DNA of 6,959 nt from Planctomycetota bacterium (GTDB lineage: Bacteria; Planctomycetota; Planctomycetia; Gemmatales; Gemmataceae), in assembly GCA_018970845.1 (NCBI GenBank), contig JAGWVO010000193.1:1-6959 (forward strand). Direction: 5' to 3'. Position 1 is the stretch's first letter; each line of letters opens with the position of its first letter. The translations under genes were made by a program, and so were the position numbers. Below the pieces are notes generated by a model that was not told the origin of the DNA, made no database searches, and saw only the letters and a program-made list of their open reading frames with translations. Of the stretch, positions 1 to 6,952 are shown piece by piece.

Positions 1-3000
1 GGCGAGGTCCTCGCCGAGCGCCTCGACGGGATAGCCCGTTTTTTCGGATATCACCGATCGCAAGATGGATAAGACATCCCGGCCGCCCGTGGCGCTGCCG
101 GGCGCCGGAGGGACGGGTGCGGCGGCGCGCGCGGGGGCGGCGGCAGGAACAGGCGCGGGAACAACAGGCGCCGGGGAGGGTACCACCGCCGCGGCGGGAG
201 CCAACGGGGCGGGAGGGGGCGCGACGGGAACGGCGGCGACGGGCGCGGCCGCCGGCAAGTATTCCGCCGGGCGACCCTCGACCAGGGCCATCAGCGCCCG
301 TTGCGCCGATTCCTGAGTCTCGAGGAACTGCCGGTGAAGCCGGGCGTTGTCCTCATGCATGCGCGCCAGCAGGGCCATGGCCTCGCGGGCCAATCCCGCG
401 TTGCCGGGGGAGGGTTGGGAAGCGGACATCGCGCTTGGTACCTCGGAGCGGACTTTGGTCGGTTGTCGCGTCGCGGCGGGCGGGGACGGAGCGGCGATCG
501 GTGCCGGGTTGGCCGCAAGGGGCGGCAGGGGCGCCACCGCCGGCCGGGGTTTCATGTGGTTGGCCCCCGACAGCGGCACCGTCATGGGGGTCGGCGCGGG
601 CGGATCTTCCGGCGGTGATTCCCATGCCGACAGCCTCACGGGAACGCCCAGGGCGGCCAGGTGGGCCAGCGCCCTGGCCAGGCGTAGCAAGCCGCCCGGT
701 TGGTCGGGGTCGGGGTCGATGGGCACGGCGGGCTTGTCGCCAAGCCTGGAGGCAAGCCCCGAGAGAACCTTGCCCGGACCGGATTCGATGAACAGGTCGG
801 CGCCGTTGTCGAGCAGCCATTGCAGGCAGGAGACAAACCGGATCTCGCTACTAAGTTGTCGGGCCAGTTGGCTGGCGGCGAGGGCGGGATCGGCGGGATG
901 CGGCGCGCCCGAGAAGCCGGAAAGCACCACGCGGCCCGCGGCGGGCCCGAGGGGTTCGGTGGCGAGGTGCCGCGACAGCAGGTCGCTCGCCGGCGCCAGG
1001 CGCGGATGATGGAAGGCTCCGGCGACCTCGAGCCTCACCACGCGATGGCCCGAGGACTCGAGCAACCGCGAGGCGGCCTCGATCGCCGCGGCGGGGCCGG
1101 AAATCACGACCTGCTCGGGGCCGTTGTGGTTGGCCGGCACCACCTCGGCGAGCGACGGATCGGAGGCGAGCAGGGCGACCACGCGGTCGCGTGGCGCCAG
1201 CACCGCCGCCATGGCGCCGGCGAACGATTGGCCGGCGTCGCGCATGGCGCCCGATCGCACCGCCACCAGGTGGTGCATCGACTCGGCGGGCAGCCTTCCC
1301 GCCCAGGCCAGGGCGGGAAGTTCGCCGAGGCTGTGGCCGCAGGCGGCCCAGGCCCCGATGCCGAACCGTTCGAGGAGCCTTGCCGCGCCGAGGCCGGTCG
1401 CCGCGAGGGCGGCCTGGCAGGCGCGCGTGTCCGTGGACAGGGTGTCGGACGCCGTCGCCCGCACCGGATCGACGATCCTGTCGAGCGCCGGCATTTCGGG
1501 GAAGCGGGCGGCCATGGCCGCGGCGGCGGCGTCGAGTTCCGCGGCCACCTCCGGGAAGACGCACGCGAGTTCCCGGAACATGCCTGCCTTTTGCGAACCT
1601 TGGCCCGGAAAGAGCAGCACCGGGCGCCGCGGGGCCGGCCCAGTGGCGGCGCGCGCCGGCCCTTGGGCGGCCCGGCCATCCCTGGCGGCGGCGATCGCCT
1701 CGCGGCAGGCCGCCAGCAGGGCCTCGCGGTCGCCGCCCGCCCAGGCCACCGCCAGGCGGACCGGCGACGACGGATCGAACGATTCGCGGCACATCCTGGC
1801 GAAGGGCGGGAACAGGGGGCCTTGCGGATCGGGGATTTTTGCGATGGACGATTCGATGCCCGGCCAGTCGGCGGCGCCCCAGGCGAGGATCTCCACCGAC
1901 CCGTCCCACGCGGGCGAAGCCGGCGGCCCATGCTCCTCGAGCACCGCGTGGAAGTTGCTGCCGCCGAAGCCGAAGGCGCTGACGGCGGCGCGCCGCGGGC
2001 GCCCTCCCGCCGGCGCCGGCCAATGGCGGGCCTTGCGGGGCAGGAAGAACGGCGAGTCGGCCGCGGCGAACTCGGCCCTTTCGCTTTCCGTCTTGAGGGT
2101 GGGCGGCAGGACCCGGTGGCGCAGGGCCAGGGCCGCCTTGACGAGGCCCGCGGCCCCAGCGGCGCCCTTGGCGTGCCCGATCTGCGACTTGACGGATCCC
2201 AAGGCGCACCACGGCCCCTCCCGCCCCGACTTGCCGAAGAGCTCGAGCAGGGCCGACAGCTCCACGCCGTCGCCCGCCTTGGTGCCCGTGCCGTGCGCCT
2301 CCACGAGGCCGATGTCGCCCGCGCCCACGCCCGCCTGGGCCCAGGCGCGCCTCACGGCCCTCGCCTGGCCTTCCCTCGCGGGGGCGTAGATCGCCTGGCC
2401 CCGTCCGTCGCTTGATGTCCCCAGACCCTTGATGACCGCGTGAACGGCGTCGCCGTCGCGCAGCGCGTCGGGCAACCGCTTGAGCACCACGAGGCCCAGC
2501 CCCTCGCCCAGGATGGTGCCGTCGGCGTCGGCGGCGAACGGCCTCGCCTCTCCCCGCCTCGAGAGCGCCGGCGTCTTGCTGAAGCAGGCGTACATGAACA
2601 CGTCGGTGAAGGTGTCGATTCCCCCCGTCACCACGATGTCGGCGCGGCCCGACTGGAGTTCCATCGCCGCCTGGTGAACCGCCGCGAGGCTGCTGGCGCA
2701 CGCGGCGTCGACGACGCAGTTGGTTCCGTGGAGGTCGAACCGGCTGGCGATCCGCCCGGCGACGACATTGCCCAGGAGGCCCGGGAACGAGTCTTCCGTC
2801 CATTCCGGGTAGGTTGACGCGATGCGGGCCAGGGCGTCGTTGATCCTGTCCTCGGGAATGCCGGCCTCCCGCATGGCCCGGCGCCAGCGGGGATGGTCGA
2901 GGCGGGCCCCCAGCGGAATGAGAAGCTCAAGCGCGCTCGTGACGCCCACGATCACCGAGGCGCGGTCGCGCGGCAGGGGCTTGCCCGGGTCGCGGGGAAG

Positions 3001-3339
3001 GGCGGCGTATCCGGCGTCGAGAAGGGCCTGCCTGGCCACATGCAGGCCCAAGAGCTGGGCCGTGTCGGTGGCCTCGAGGCTGGCGGGCGTGACCCCGTAC
3101 TCGGCGGGGGAGAACGGCACCGGCGACAGGAAGGCGCCGCGCGCGGCGTACACCATGTCGCGGCGCGAAGGATCCGGGTCGAAATGGTCGGACGGCTTCC
3201 AGCGGTCGGCGGGAATGTCACGGATCTGGTCGATGCCCTGCAGGACCGTGTTCCAGAATCCGCGGGTGCCCGGCTTGCCGGGGAAGAGGCATCCCAGGCC
3301 GGTGATGGCCAGGGGCGTGAACGGGTCGCGCTGGCTCAC
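1..3339 (-). CDS. PfaA/HglE-type iterative type I polyketide (PUFA-like) synthase, N-terminal 1,113 residues, runs off the left edge
   Basis: Cytoplasmic megasynthase that condenses malonyl units into a long acyl chain. The frame is open from GTG at 3339 to base 1. Ketosynthase, about residues 9-470: catalytic Cys214 in DAACASS, His349 in EAHGTGT, His389 in KSQIGHAKG, and the end motif FGFGGSNFHAV. The stretch FMYACFSKTPALS (249-260) is a hallmark of PUFA/heterocyst-glycolipid-type synthases rather than modular PKSs. Acyltransferase, about 572-870: LFPGQGSQ, nucleophile Ser670 in GHSLGE, Arg695, and catalytic His777 in GAFHHP; GHSLGE with AFH suggests malonyl-CoA. Residues 906-1085 form a Pro/Ala linker interrupted by an amphipathic helix (981-1022). 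From 1087 the sequence begins a carrier domain (SEKTGYPVEALGEDLA), but its phosphopantetheine serine lies outside. The GTG overlaps the pfaD stop and has GAGGG 7 nt upstream. Ketoreductase, dehydratase and further carrier domains, if present, are off-window, so pfaA and hglE cannot be told apart. Confidence 0.95.
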   Translation of the reverse strand, partial: MSQRDPFTPLAITGLGCLFPGKPGTRGFWNTVLQGIDQIRDIPADRWKPSDHFDPDPSRRDMVYAARGAFLSPVPFSPAEYGVTPASLEATDTAQLLGLHVARQALLDAGYAALPRDPGKPLPRDRASVIVGVTSALELLIPLGARLDHPRWRRAMREAGIPEDRINDALARIASTYPEWTEDSFPGLLGNVVAGRIASRFDLHGTNCVVDAACASSLAAVHQAAMELQSGRADIVVTGGIDTFTDVFMYACFSKTPALSRRGEARPFAADADGTILGEGLGLVVLKRLPDALRDGDAVHAVIKGLGTSSDGRGQAIYAPAREGQARAVRRAWAQAGVGAGDIGLVEAHGTGTKAGDGVELSALLELFGKSGREGPWCALGSVKSQIGHAKGAAGAAGLVKAALALRHRVLPPTLKTESERAEFAAADSPFFLPRKARHWPAPAGGRPRRAAVSAFGFGGSNFHAVLEEHGPPASPAWDGSVEILAWGAADWPGIESSIAKIPDPQGPLFPPFARMCRESFDPSSPVRLAVAWAGGDREALLAACREAIAAARDGRAAQGPARAATGPAPRRPVLLFPGQGSQKAGMFRELACVFPEVAAELDAAAAAMAARFPEMPALDRIVDPVRATASDTLSTDTRACQAALAATGLGAARLLERFGIGAWAACGHSLGELPALAWAGRLPAESMHHLVAVRSGAMRDAGQSFAGAMAAVLAPRDRVVALLASDPSLAEVVPANHNGPEQVVISGPAAAIEAASRLLESSGHRVVRLEVAGAFHHPRLAPASDLLSRHLATEPLGPAAGRVVLSGFSGAPHPADPALAASQLARQLSSEIRFVSCLQWLLDNGADLFIESGPGKVLSGLASRLGDKPAVPIDPDPDQPGGLLRLARALAHLAALGVPVRLSAWESPPEDPPAPTPMTVPLSGANHMKPRPAVAPLPPLAANPAPIAAPSPPAATRQPTKVRSEVPSAMSASQPSPGNAGLAREAMALLARMHEDNARLHRQFLETQESAQRALMALVEGRPAEYLPAAAPVAAVPVAPPPAPLAPAAAVVPSPAPVVPAPVPAAAPARAAAPVPPAPGSATGGRDVLSILRSVISEKTGYPVEALGEDLA

Positions 3340-4907
3340 GCCGTGGCCCTCGCGCCCAGGGGTGGGGAACAGCGCCTTTCGATCTCGCGGGGCTCGAGCG
3401 GCTCCACGCGCGGCGACAGCTCGGGCCCGGCGCCGCAAAGCGACGCGATTTCCGCCCGCTTGATCACGGCGGCGCCGTACATCAGGTTCAGGGAGACGGC
3501 TTGGATCGTCCGCCGCGAGGGCTCGGCCAGGAAGCTGCCTCGCGTCCACTCGTTGAACGCGCCCATGCCCGGCCCGCACCACACCTGGAAGTCGGTCCGG
3601 CGCGATTCCAGGCCGGCCGTCGCCCAGCGCGAGGCCTGCGACAGGTACCACCGGAACACCAGCGCCATCCTGTGGCGGGCGTCGGCGGCGGCGCGCGCCA
3701 GTTGCGCCGGGTCGCGCCTCGAGAAGAACGCCTCGCAGTCGGCCCACACCGAGTCGAAAGGCTTGCCCAATATCTGCCCCTCGAGCTGCTGCCTTTCCGG
3801 CGCCGGCATGGAGCCGATTTCATCGTATTGCCGATACCAATCGTAGAGTTTCTGGGCCCTCATGGCGAACAGCGTGCCGCGCTTGAGCACCTGCACCTTG
3901 ACGCCCATCTCGAACATGTCCGCCGCCGGGGCCATCGCGCAGTCGGCCTGCTCGGCCTGAGCCAGCATGGCGCGCACCGCGTCGGATGTGCCCGATTCCA
4001 CGCAGGCCTGGTGGATGGTGCCGGCCATCACATAGGCGGCGCCCATGGCGAACGCCGCGGCCACCGCCTGCGGCGTGGCGATGCCGCCGGCGAGCCCCAC
4101 CCGGGGCGACTTCTCGTAACGGTGTTCCGCCACCATGCGGTCGCGGAGCGCCACGATGCTGGGGAACAGGGTCAGCGCCGGGCGGTTGTCGGTGTGGCCG
4201 CCGGAATCGGCCTCGGCGGTGATGTCGTCGGCAAGCGGCAACCGGGCGGCCAACTGCGCCTGCCCCTCGTTGATGAATCCGCTTTTCTGAAGTTCGCCCA
4301 CCAGCCGGGCCGGCGCCGGGCTCAGGAACTTCCGGGCCACCTCCACGCGGGAAACCTTCGCGATCACCTGGCAGGCGGCGACCGGCCGCCCCTGCCCGTC
4401 GGCCCTGAGGCCCGCGAGGCGGTATTTCACCAGCGGCAAGGTCACATCGAGGTACGCCGAGGCCTCGACCCGCGCCACGCCGTGCCTGAGGATCGTGTCG
4501 GCATGCGCCATTTCGGTGGCGGGGTCGGCGGGGGCGTGCAGCAGGTTGCATCCCCATGAGCCTTGCCCGAGCGTGCCCTTCAGTCGCGACAGCGCACGGT
4601 CGACCGCCTCGGGAGACTGCCCGGCGGCGCCGTAAAAGCCGAGGCAACCGGCGCGGGCGGCCGCCTCCACCAGCGATTCCGAGGCGATCCCGTGAGCCAT
4701 CGACCCGGCCGCATAGGCCATTTTCAGGCCGTGATCGCGGCGGAATCCGGCATGGCCGAGGTCCCCGGGCAGGATGGCCGGAACGCTCAGGAACGAACCG
4801 CGGCCCTCCGGACCGGCCTCGTCATCAAACCGCCAGGCATGGCCTCCCGGCAGCACGCACAGCGGGCGGGCCAACTGGTTCAGGGCTTGGGCGAACGATG
4901 GCTGCAT
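3336..4907 (-). CDS. pfaD: PfaD-family trans-acting enoyl reductase (FMN-dependent, 2-nitropropane dioxygenase-like fold)
   Basis: Reduces enoyl intermediates on the partner synthase using FMN and a nicotinamide cofactor; it works in trans because PfaA-type synthases generally lack an integrated enoyl reductase. With ATG at 4907 it has 523 residues, close to the family length. Hallmarks in order: AAGSMAHGIAS (66-76), GFYGAAG (90-96), EASAYLDVTLPLVKYR (148-163), EADSGGHTDNRP (232-243, with His238 as the probable active-site residue of this family), LAGGIATPQAV with MGAAYVMAGTIHQA (272-301, phosphate/FMN binding), MFEMGVKVQVLKRGTLF (331-347), and FQVWCGPGMGAFNEW (440-454). An in-frame ATG at 4985 would add 26 residues (549 total). 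Those residues resemble nothing in the family and use A/T-ending codons much more often than the rest, so I prefer 4907; neither start has a clear Shine-Dalgarno. Its stop overlaps the synthase GTG by 4 nt. Confidence 0.95.
   Translation of the reverse strand: MQPSFAQALNQLARPLCVLPGGHAWRFDDEAGPEGRGSFLSVPAILPGDLGHAGFRRDHGLKMAYAAGSMAHGIASESLVEAAARAGCLGFYGAAGQSPEAVDRALSRLKGTLGQGSWGCNLLHAPADPATEMAHADTILRHGVARVEASAYLDVTLPLVKYRLAGLRADGQGRPVAACQVIAKVSRVEVARKFLSPAPARLVGELQKSGFINEGQAQLAARLPLADDITAEADSGGHTDNRPALTLFPSIVALRDRMVAEHRYEKSPRVGLAGGIATPQAVAAAFAMGAAYVMAGTIHQACVESGTSDAVRAMLAQAEQADCAMAPAADMFEMGVKVQVLKRGTLFAMRAQKLYDWYRQYDEIGSMPAPERQQLEGQILGKPFDSVWADCEAFFSRRDPAQLARAAADARHRMALVFRWYLSQASRWATAGLESRRTDFQVWCGPGMGAFNEWTRGSFLAEPSRRTIQAVSLNLMYGAAVIKRAEIASLCGAGPELSPRVEPLEPREIERRCSPPLGARATA
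3347..3351 (-). promoter_or_regulatory. Ribosome binding site for the synthase GTG start, inside the end of pfaD
   Basis: GAGGG on the minus strand lies 7 nt before the GTG at 3339-3337. It sits inside the last codons of pfaD. Together with the GTGA start/stop overlap it decides the GTG as the synthase start: the ketosynthase fold begins about nine residues later (LAITGLGCLFPG), so no upstream extension is needed, and no later start would keep the domain whole. Confidence 0.6.
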
Positions 4908-5022
4908 GAACCCGGCTGAAGGTGTTTCAAGGGCGCACAAAATGATGGGGACCACCCGGTCGCCACAACCGCGGCCTGAATCCATTTCATGCTACTGACC
5001 GATCAACGGTTCGCCAGACAGA
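4908..5022 (-). other. deoC-pfaD spacer (leader of pfaD)
   Basis: If pfaD starts at 4907 this is a 115-nt untranslated spacer between deoC and pfaD; with the 4985 start it shrinks to 37 nt. Its triplets in the pfaD frame are less G/C-ending than the genes around it. I see only tiny inverted repeats (for example GACC-ACCC-GGTC near 4950) and no U-tract, so no intrinsic terminator separates the two genes. No convincing -35/-10 pair was found, which leaves read-through from deoC as the simplest reading. Confidence 0.45.
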
Positions 5023-5697
5023 TCAGGATGTTCCGGCTCCAGCGGAAGCGAGCAAGGTTCCGGTTGAAGCGGTTCCAAGGCGTGTGGCGCCCGCCTCGAT
5101 CATGGCCATGGCCTGTTCCAGCGTCCGGATCCCGCCCGAAGCCTTCACACCGACCTTCGGCGGACTCGCCCGCCTCAGCAGCGCGACATCGGCGACCGTG
5201 GCCCCCCCGTCCCCGTATCCGGTGGATGTTTTCACAAAATCCACGCCCAGGCGCCCCAGCGCCTCGCATGCCCCGACCTTTTCCTCGTCGGAAAGCATGG
5301 CGGTTTCCAGGATCACCTTGAGCAACCGGCCCTGCCCCCGGGTGAGTTCAAGGATGGGACCGACTTCATCCAGAAGGTAATTCCATGATCTTTCCCTTAT
5401 TTTTCCCAAATTGGCTACCATGTCTAATTCAACAGCGCCGTCAGCCAACGCTTGAACCGCTTCCGTCCGCTTGATAACCGGATGATGCCCGCCCTGGGGA
5501 AAACCGATCACCGTTCCCACCGAAACCCCTGTTCCGGCGAGTTCCCGGGTGGCGCGGGCCACCTCGCACGGGCGCACGCACACGGAAAAAACACCCCATT
5601 TTGCCGCTTGCGCGCAGCCCGACACCAGTTCCGACTCGGTTTGCAGCGGCTTGAGCAGGGCGTGATCGATCAGCCTGGCCAGTTCTTTCGCTTGCAT
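5023..5697 (-). CDS. deoC: Deoxyribose-phosphate aldolase (class I)
   Basis: Cleaves 2-deoxyribose 5-phosphate to glyceraldehyde 3-phosphate and acetaldehyde in deoxynucleoside catabolism; a cytoplasmic TIM barrel. The 224-residue length fits the short bacterial branch. Motifs in order: IDHALLKP (10-17), VCVRP (39-43), VIGFPQGGH (63-71), ELDMV with Asp92 (E. coli Asp102 equivalent), LLKVILET (125-131), FVKTSTGYG with the Schiff-base Lys156 (E. coli Lys167 equivalent), and VKASGGIRT with Lys185 (E. coli Lys201 equivalent). All catalytic residues are present, so it should be active. The phosphate-binding segment near the end reads GTAST instead of the usual GTSSG. The start is supported by GGAAAGGG ending 4 nt before ATG. 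It is transcribed toward pfaD with no visible terminator between them. Codons around 5380-5418 are unusually A/T-rich for this DNA. Confidence 0.96.
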   Translation of the reverse strand: MQAKELARLIDHALLKPLQTESELVSGCAQAAKWGVFSVCVRPCEVARATRELAGTGVSVGTVIGFPQGGHHPVIKRTEAVQALADGAVELDMVANLGKIRERSWNYLLDEVGPILELTRGQGRLLKVILETAMLSDEEKVGACEALGRLGVDFVKTSTGYGDGGATVADVALLRRASPPKVGVKASGGIRTLEQAMAMIEAGATRLGTASTGTLLASAGAGTS

Positions 5698-5809
5698 GCG
5701 ACCCTTTCCGTTTCCTTCCGGCTTGCGTCCGAACCCGTTTCCCGGTTACCCGGCGACGGTTGGATGCCGATGAATGAACGGTGATATTAGCGGAATCGGG
5801 GAGCATCGC
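5698..5809. promoter_or_regulatory. Divergent intergenic region with probable promoters for deoC and the SH3-domain gene
   Basis: This 112-bp gap separates two head-to-head genes, so both promoters should lie here. The single AT-rich island is GATATTAG at 5783-5790. It could act as a weak -10 for either strand (TATTAG on plus, TAATAT on minus, each 4 of 6 to TATAAT), but neither has a good -35 at normal spacing. The minus-strand side carries the deoC ribosome binding site at 5702-5709. The placement is inferred from gene layout; the exact elements are not established. Confidence 0.35.
5798..5803 (+). promoter_or_regulatory. Ribosome binding site for the SH3-domain gene
   Basis: GGGGAG lies 6 nt before the ATG at 5810. 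An in-frame ATG at 5774 has no comparable site upstream. This favours 5810, which also places the hydrophobic signal-like stretch right at the N-terminus. Confidence 0.55.
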
Positions 5810-6880
5810 ATGACAGCCATGCTGGTCGCCTGCCTGATGGCGGGCACATGCCCCGCCCAGAACGCGGTTCGCTACACGGCCACCATCGCGGTCGCCGAGG
5901 CGGAACTCCGCGCCGGGCCCTCCGCCGACGCCAAGTTGTATGCGACCAACAGGCTGCGCCGTGGCGAGACCGTCACGGTGGTGGAGGAGCGGACCGACGG
6001 CTGGCTGGGGGTGCGTCCGCCGGCGGGGTCGTTCAGCTGGGTGAACGCCAGGCACCTGCAGCAGGTGACGCCGACGCTGCCCAACTGGGTGGTGGTGGCG
6101 CCCCAGGGAACGCGGGTGAGCGTGTTGGTGGGGAGTTCCTCGGATTCGGGTGTGAAGCCATCGGTGGAAAGCGCGTCGCTGCAGCGCGGCACCCAGGTGC
6201 GGGCGGTGGGCGCCGTGGTGGGCAACGACGAGCAGAAGTGGTTGCCGATCGAGCCTCCGGAAACCGAAAGGCGCTACCTGCGTCGCGAGGCGATCGGCGG
6301 GTCGCCCATCGATGGCGCCGCCGCCGCGGCGGTCACGGGCGCGAACATGAACCCCTTGGGCCGCTGGAACGAGGCGGTCTCCACGGAGCTTTCGGGGAAC
6401 TGGACGGAGGCGATTCGCCTCTATTCGCTCATCGCGCAGGATTTCGGCGAAAGCCAGCCGAACATGGCGACGCAAGCCGCGAACCGGGCCATGGCGCTGC
6501 GCGAGGGGCTGAGGAACCCGGGCATGCGCGTGCCGCCGCCCGAGCGCCCTTGCCTGAGCGTGCTGCCCGCGCCGCAGCAGGGTGTCGGGGTGCAATTGGC
6601 CCCGCCGGTGATGCCTTCGGGAACCCTGGTGCCCGGCCAGTTGATGTCGACGAGCGGCTACAGCGGCGGGGTGCTGCGCAAATCGGGGCGCACCGTCGAC
6701 AATCGCCGAGCCTACATCCTGGAGCGGGACAACCGGATCGCCGGCTATGTGGTTCCGGTGCCGCCCTTGAACCTTGATCCGTTCCTGAACCAGCCTGTCA
6801 CGCTCACGGGCACCACGGAATACCGCGGCGATGTCCGCGCGAATGTGCTGCACGCCCAGACCGCCACGCTGGGGCGGTAA
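5810..6880 (+). CDS. Exported SH3-domain protein with TPR-like segment and C-terminal beta (OB-like) domain, planctomycete type
   Basis: Function unknown; the architecture suggests a cell-envelope protein that binds wall or protein ligands. From ATG 5810 it has 356 residues. Residues 1-16 (MTAMLVACLMAGTCPA) look like a short signal peptide with a weak positive n-region. Residues about 21-84 form a bacterial SH3 domain (ELRAGPSADAKLYATNRLRRG..VTVVEERTDGWLGVRPP..FSWVNARHL). Residues about 92-160 are a second, more divergent SH3-like copy (TRVSVLVGSS... LQRGTQVRAVG... KWLPIEPP... YLRREAI). Residues 184-236 are helical and TPR-like (WNEAVSTELSGNWTEAIRLY). A Pro-rich spacer follows, then at 285-355 a beta domain (GGVLRKSGRTVDNRRAYILE ... 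LDPFLNQPVTLTG ... YRGDVRANVLHA) of a kind I recall from many planctomycete SH3 proteins. It is transcribed divergently from deoC. The alternative start at 5774 adds 12 residues. Confidence 0.85.
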   Translation: MTAMLVACLMAGTCPAQNAVRYTATIAVAEAELRAGPSADAKLYATNRLRRGETVTVVEERTDGWLGVRPPAGSFSWVNARHLQQVTPTLPNWVVVAPQGTRVSVLVGSSSDSGVKPSVESASLQRGTQVRAVGAVVGNDEQKWLPIEPPETERRYLRREAIGGSPIDGAAAAAVTGANMNPLGRWNEAVSTELSGNWTEAIRLYSLIAQDFGESQPNMATQAANRAMALREGLRNPGMRVPPPERPCLSVLPAPQQGVGVQLAPPVMPSGTLVPGQLMSTSGYSGGVLRKSGRTVDNRRAYILERDNRIAGYVVPVPPLNLDPFLNQPVTLTGTTEYRGDVRANVLHAQTATLGR

Positions 6881-6952
6881 TAGTCCTCGCCGCCCGCATC
6901 GATGCCATCGCCTGCAAATGCCCGCGCCCGCCCTTGTTGACGGGAACCTTGC

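Noticed and set aside
700..2415. Plus-strand open frame of 571 codons, plus others at 347-1009, 1124-2389 and 1191-1982
   Set aside because: They lie antisense to the ketosynthase/acyltransferase gene, are Arg/Gly/Pro/Ala-rich without any domain motif, and exist because GC-rich DNA has few stops.
851..2803. Minus-strand open frame of 650 codons, and a 275-codon one at 1104-1931
   Set aside because: Same strand as the synthase but in other frames; low-complexity Arg-rich products, while the third frame gives continuous KS-AT domains.
2893..4647. Frames at 2893-3846 (+), 3501-4559 (+) and 3820-4647 (-)
   Set aside because: Shadows of pfaD and the synthase start; no recognisable motifs, whereas the pfaD frame carries the full set of family signatures.
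5810..5860. Lipoprotein signal (LVAC) in the SH3 protein N-terminus
   Set aside because: The cysteine is at residue 8 from the preferred start, too early for a lipobox, and the hydrophobic stretch before it is too short even from the 5774 start.
5441..6853. Minus-strand open frame of 470 codons
   Set aside because: Spans the opposite strand of the SH3 gene and part of deoC; Arg/His-rich with no domain, typical of an antisense shadow.
6937..6942. TTGACG as a -35 box
   Set aside because: The strong ribosome site begins 10 nt later, leaving no room for a -10 element and leader before the expected start codon.
6881..6952. Intrinsic terminator after the SH3 gene
   Set aside because: No GC-rich stem followed by a T-run is present; the only inverted repeat is the 10-bp palindrome GCATCGATGC without a loop or U-tract.
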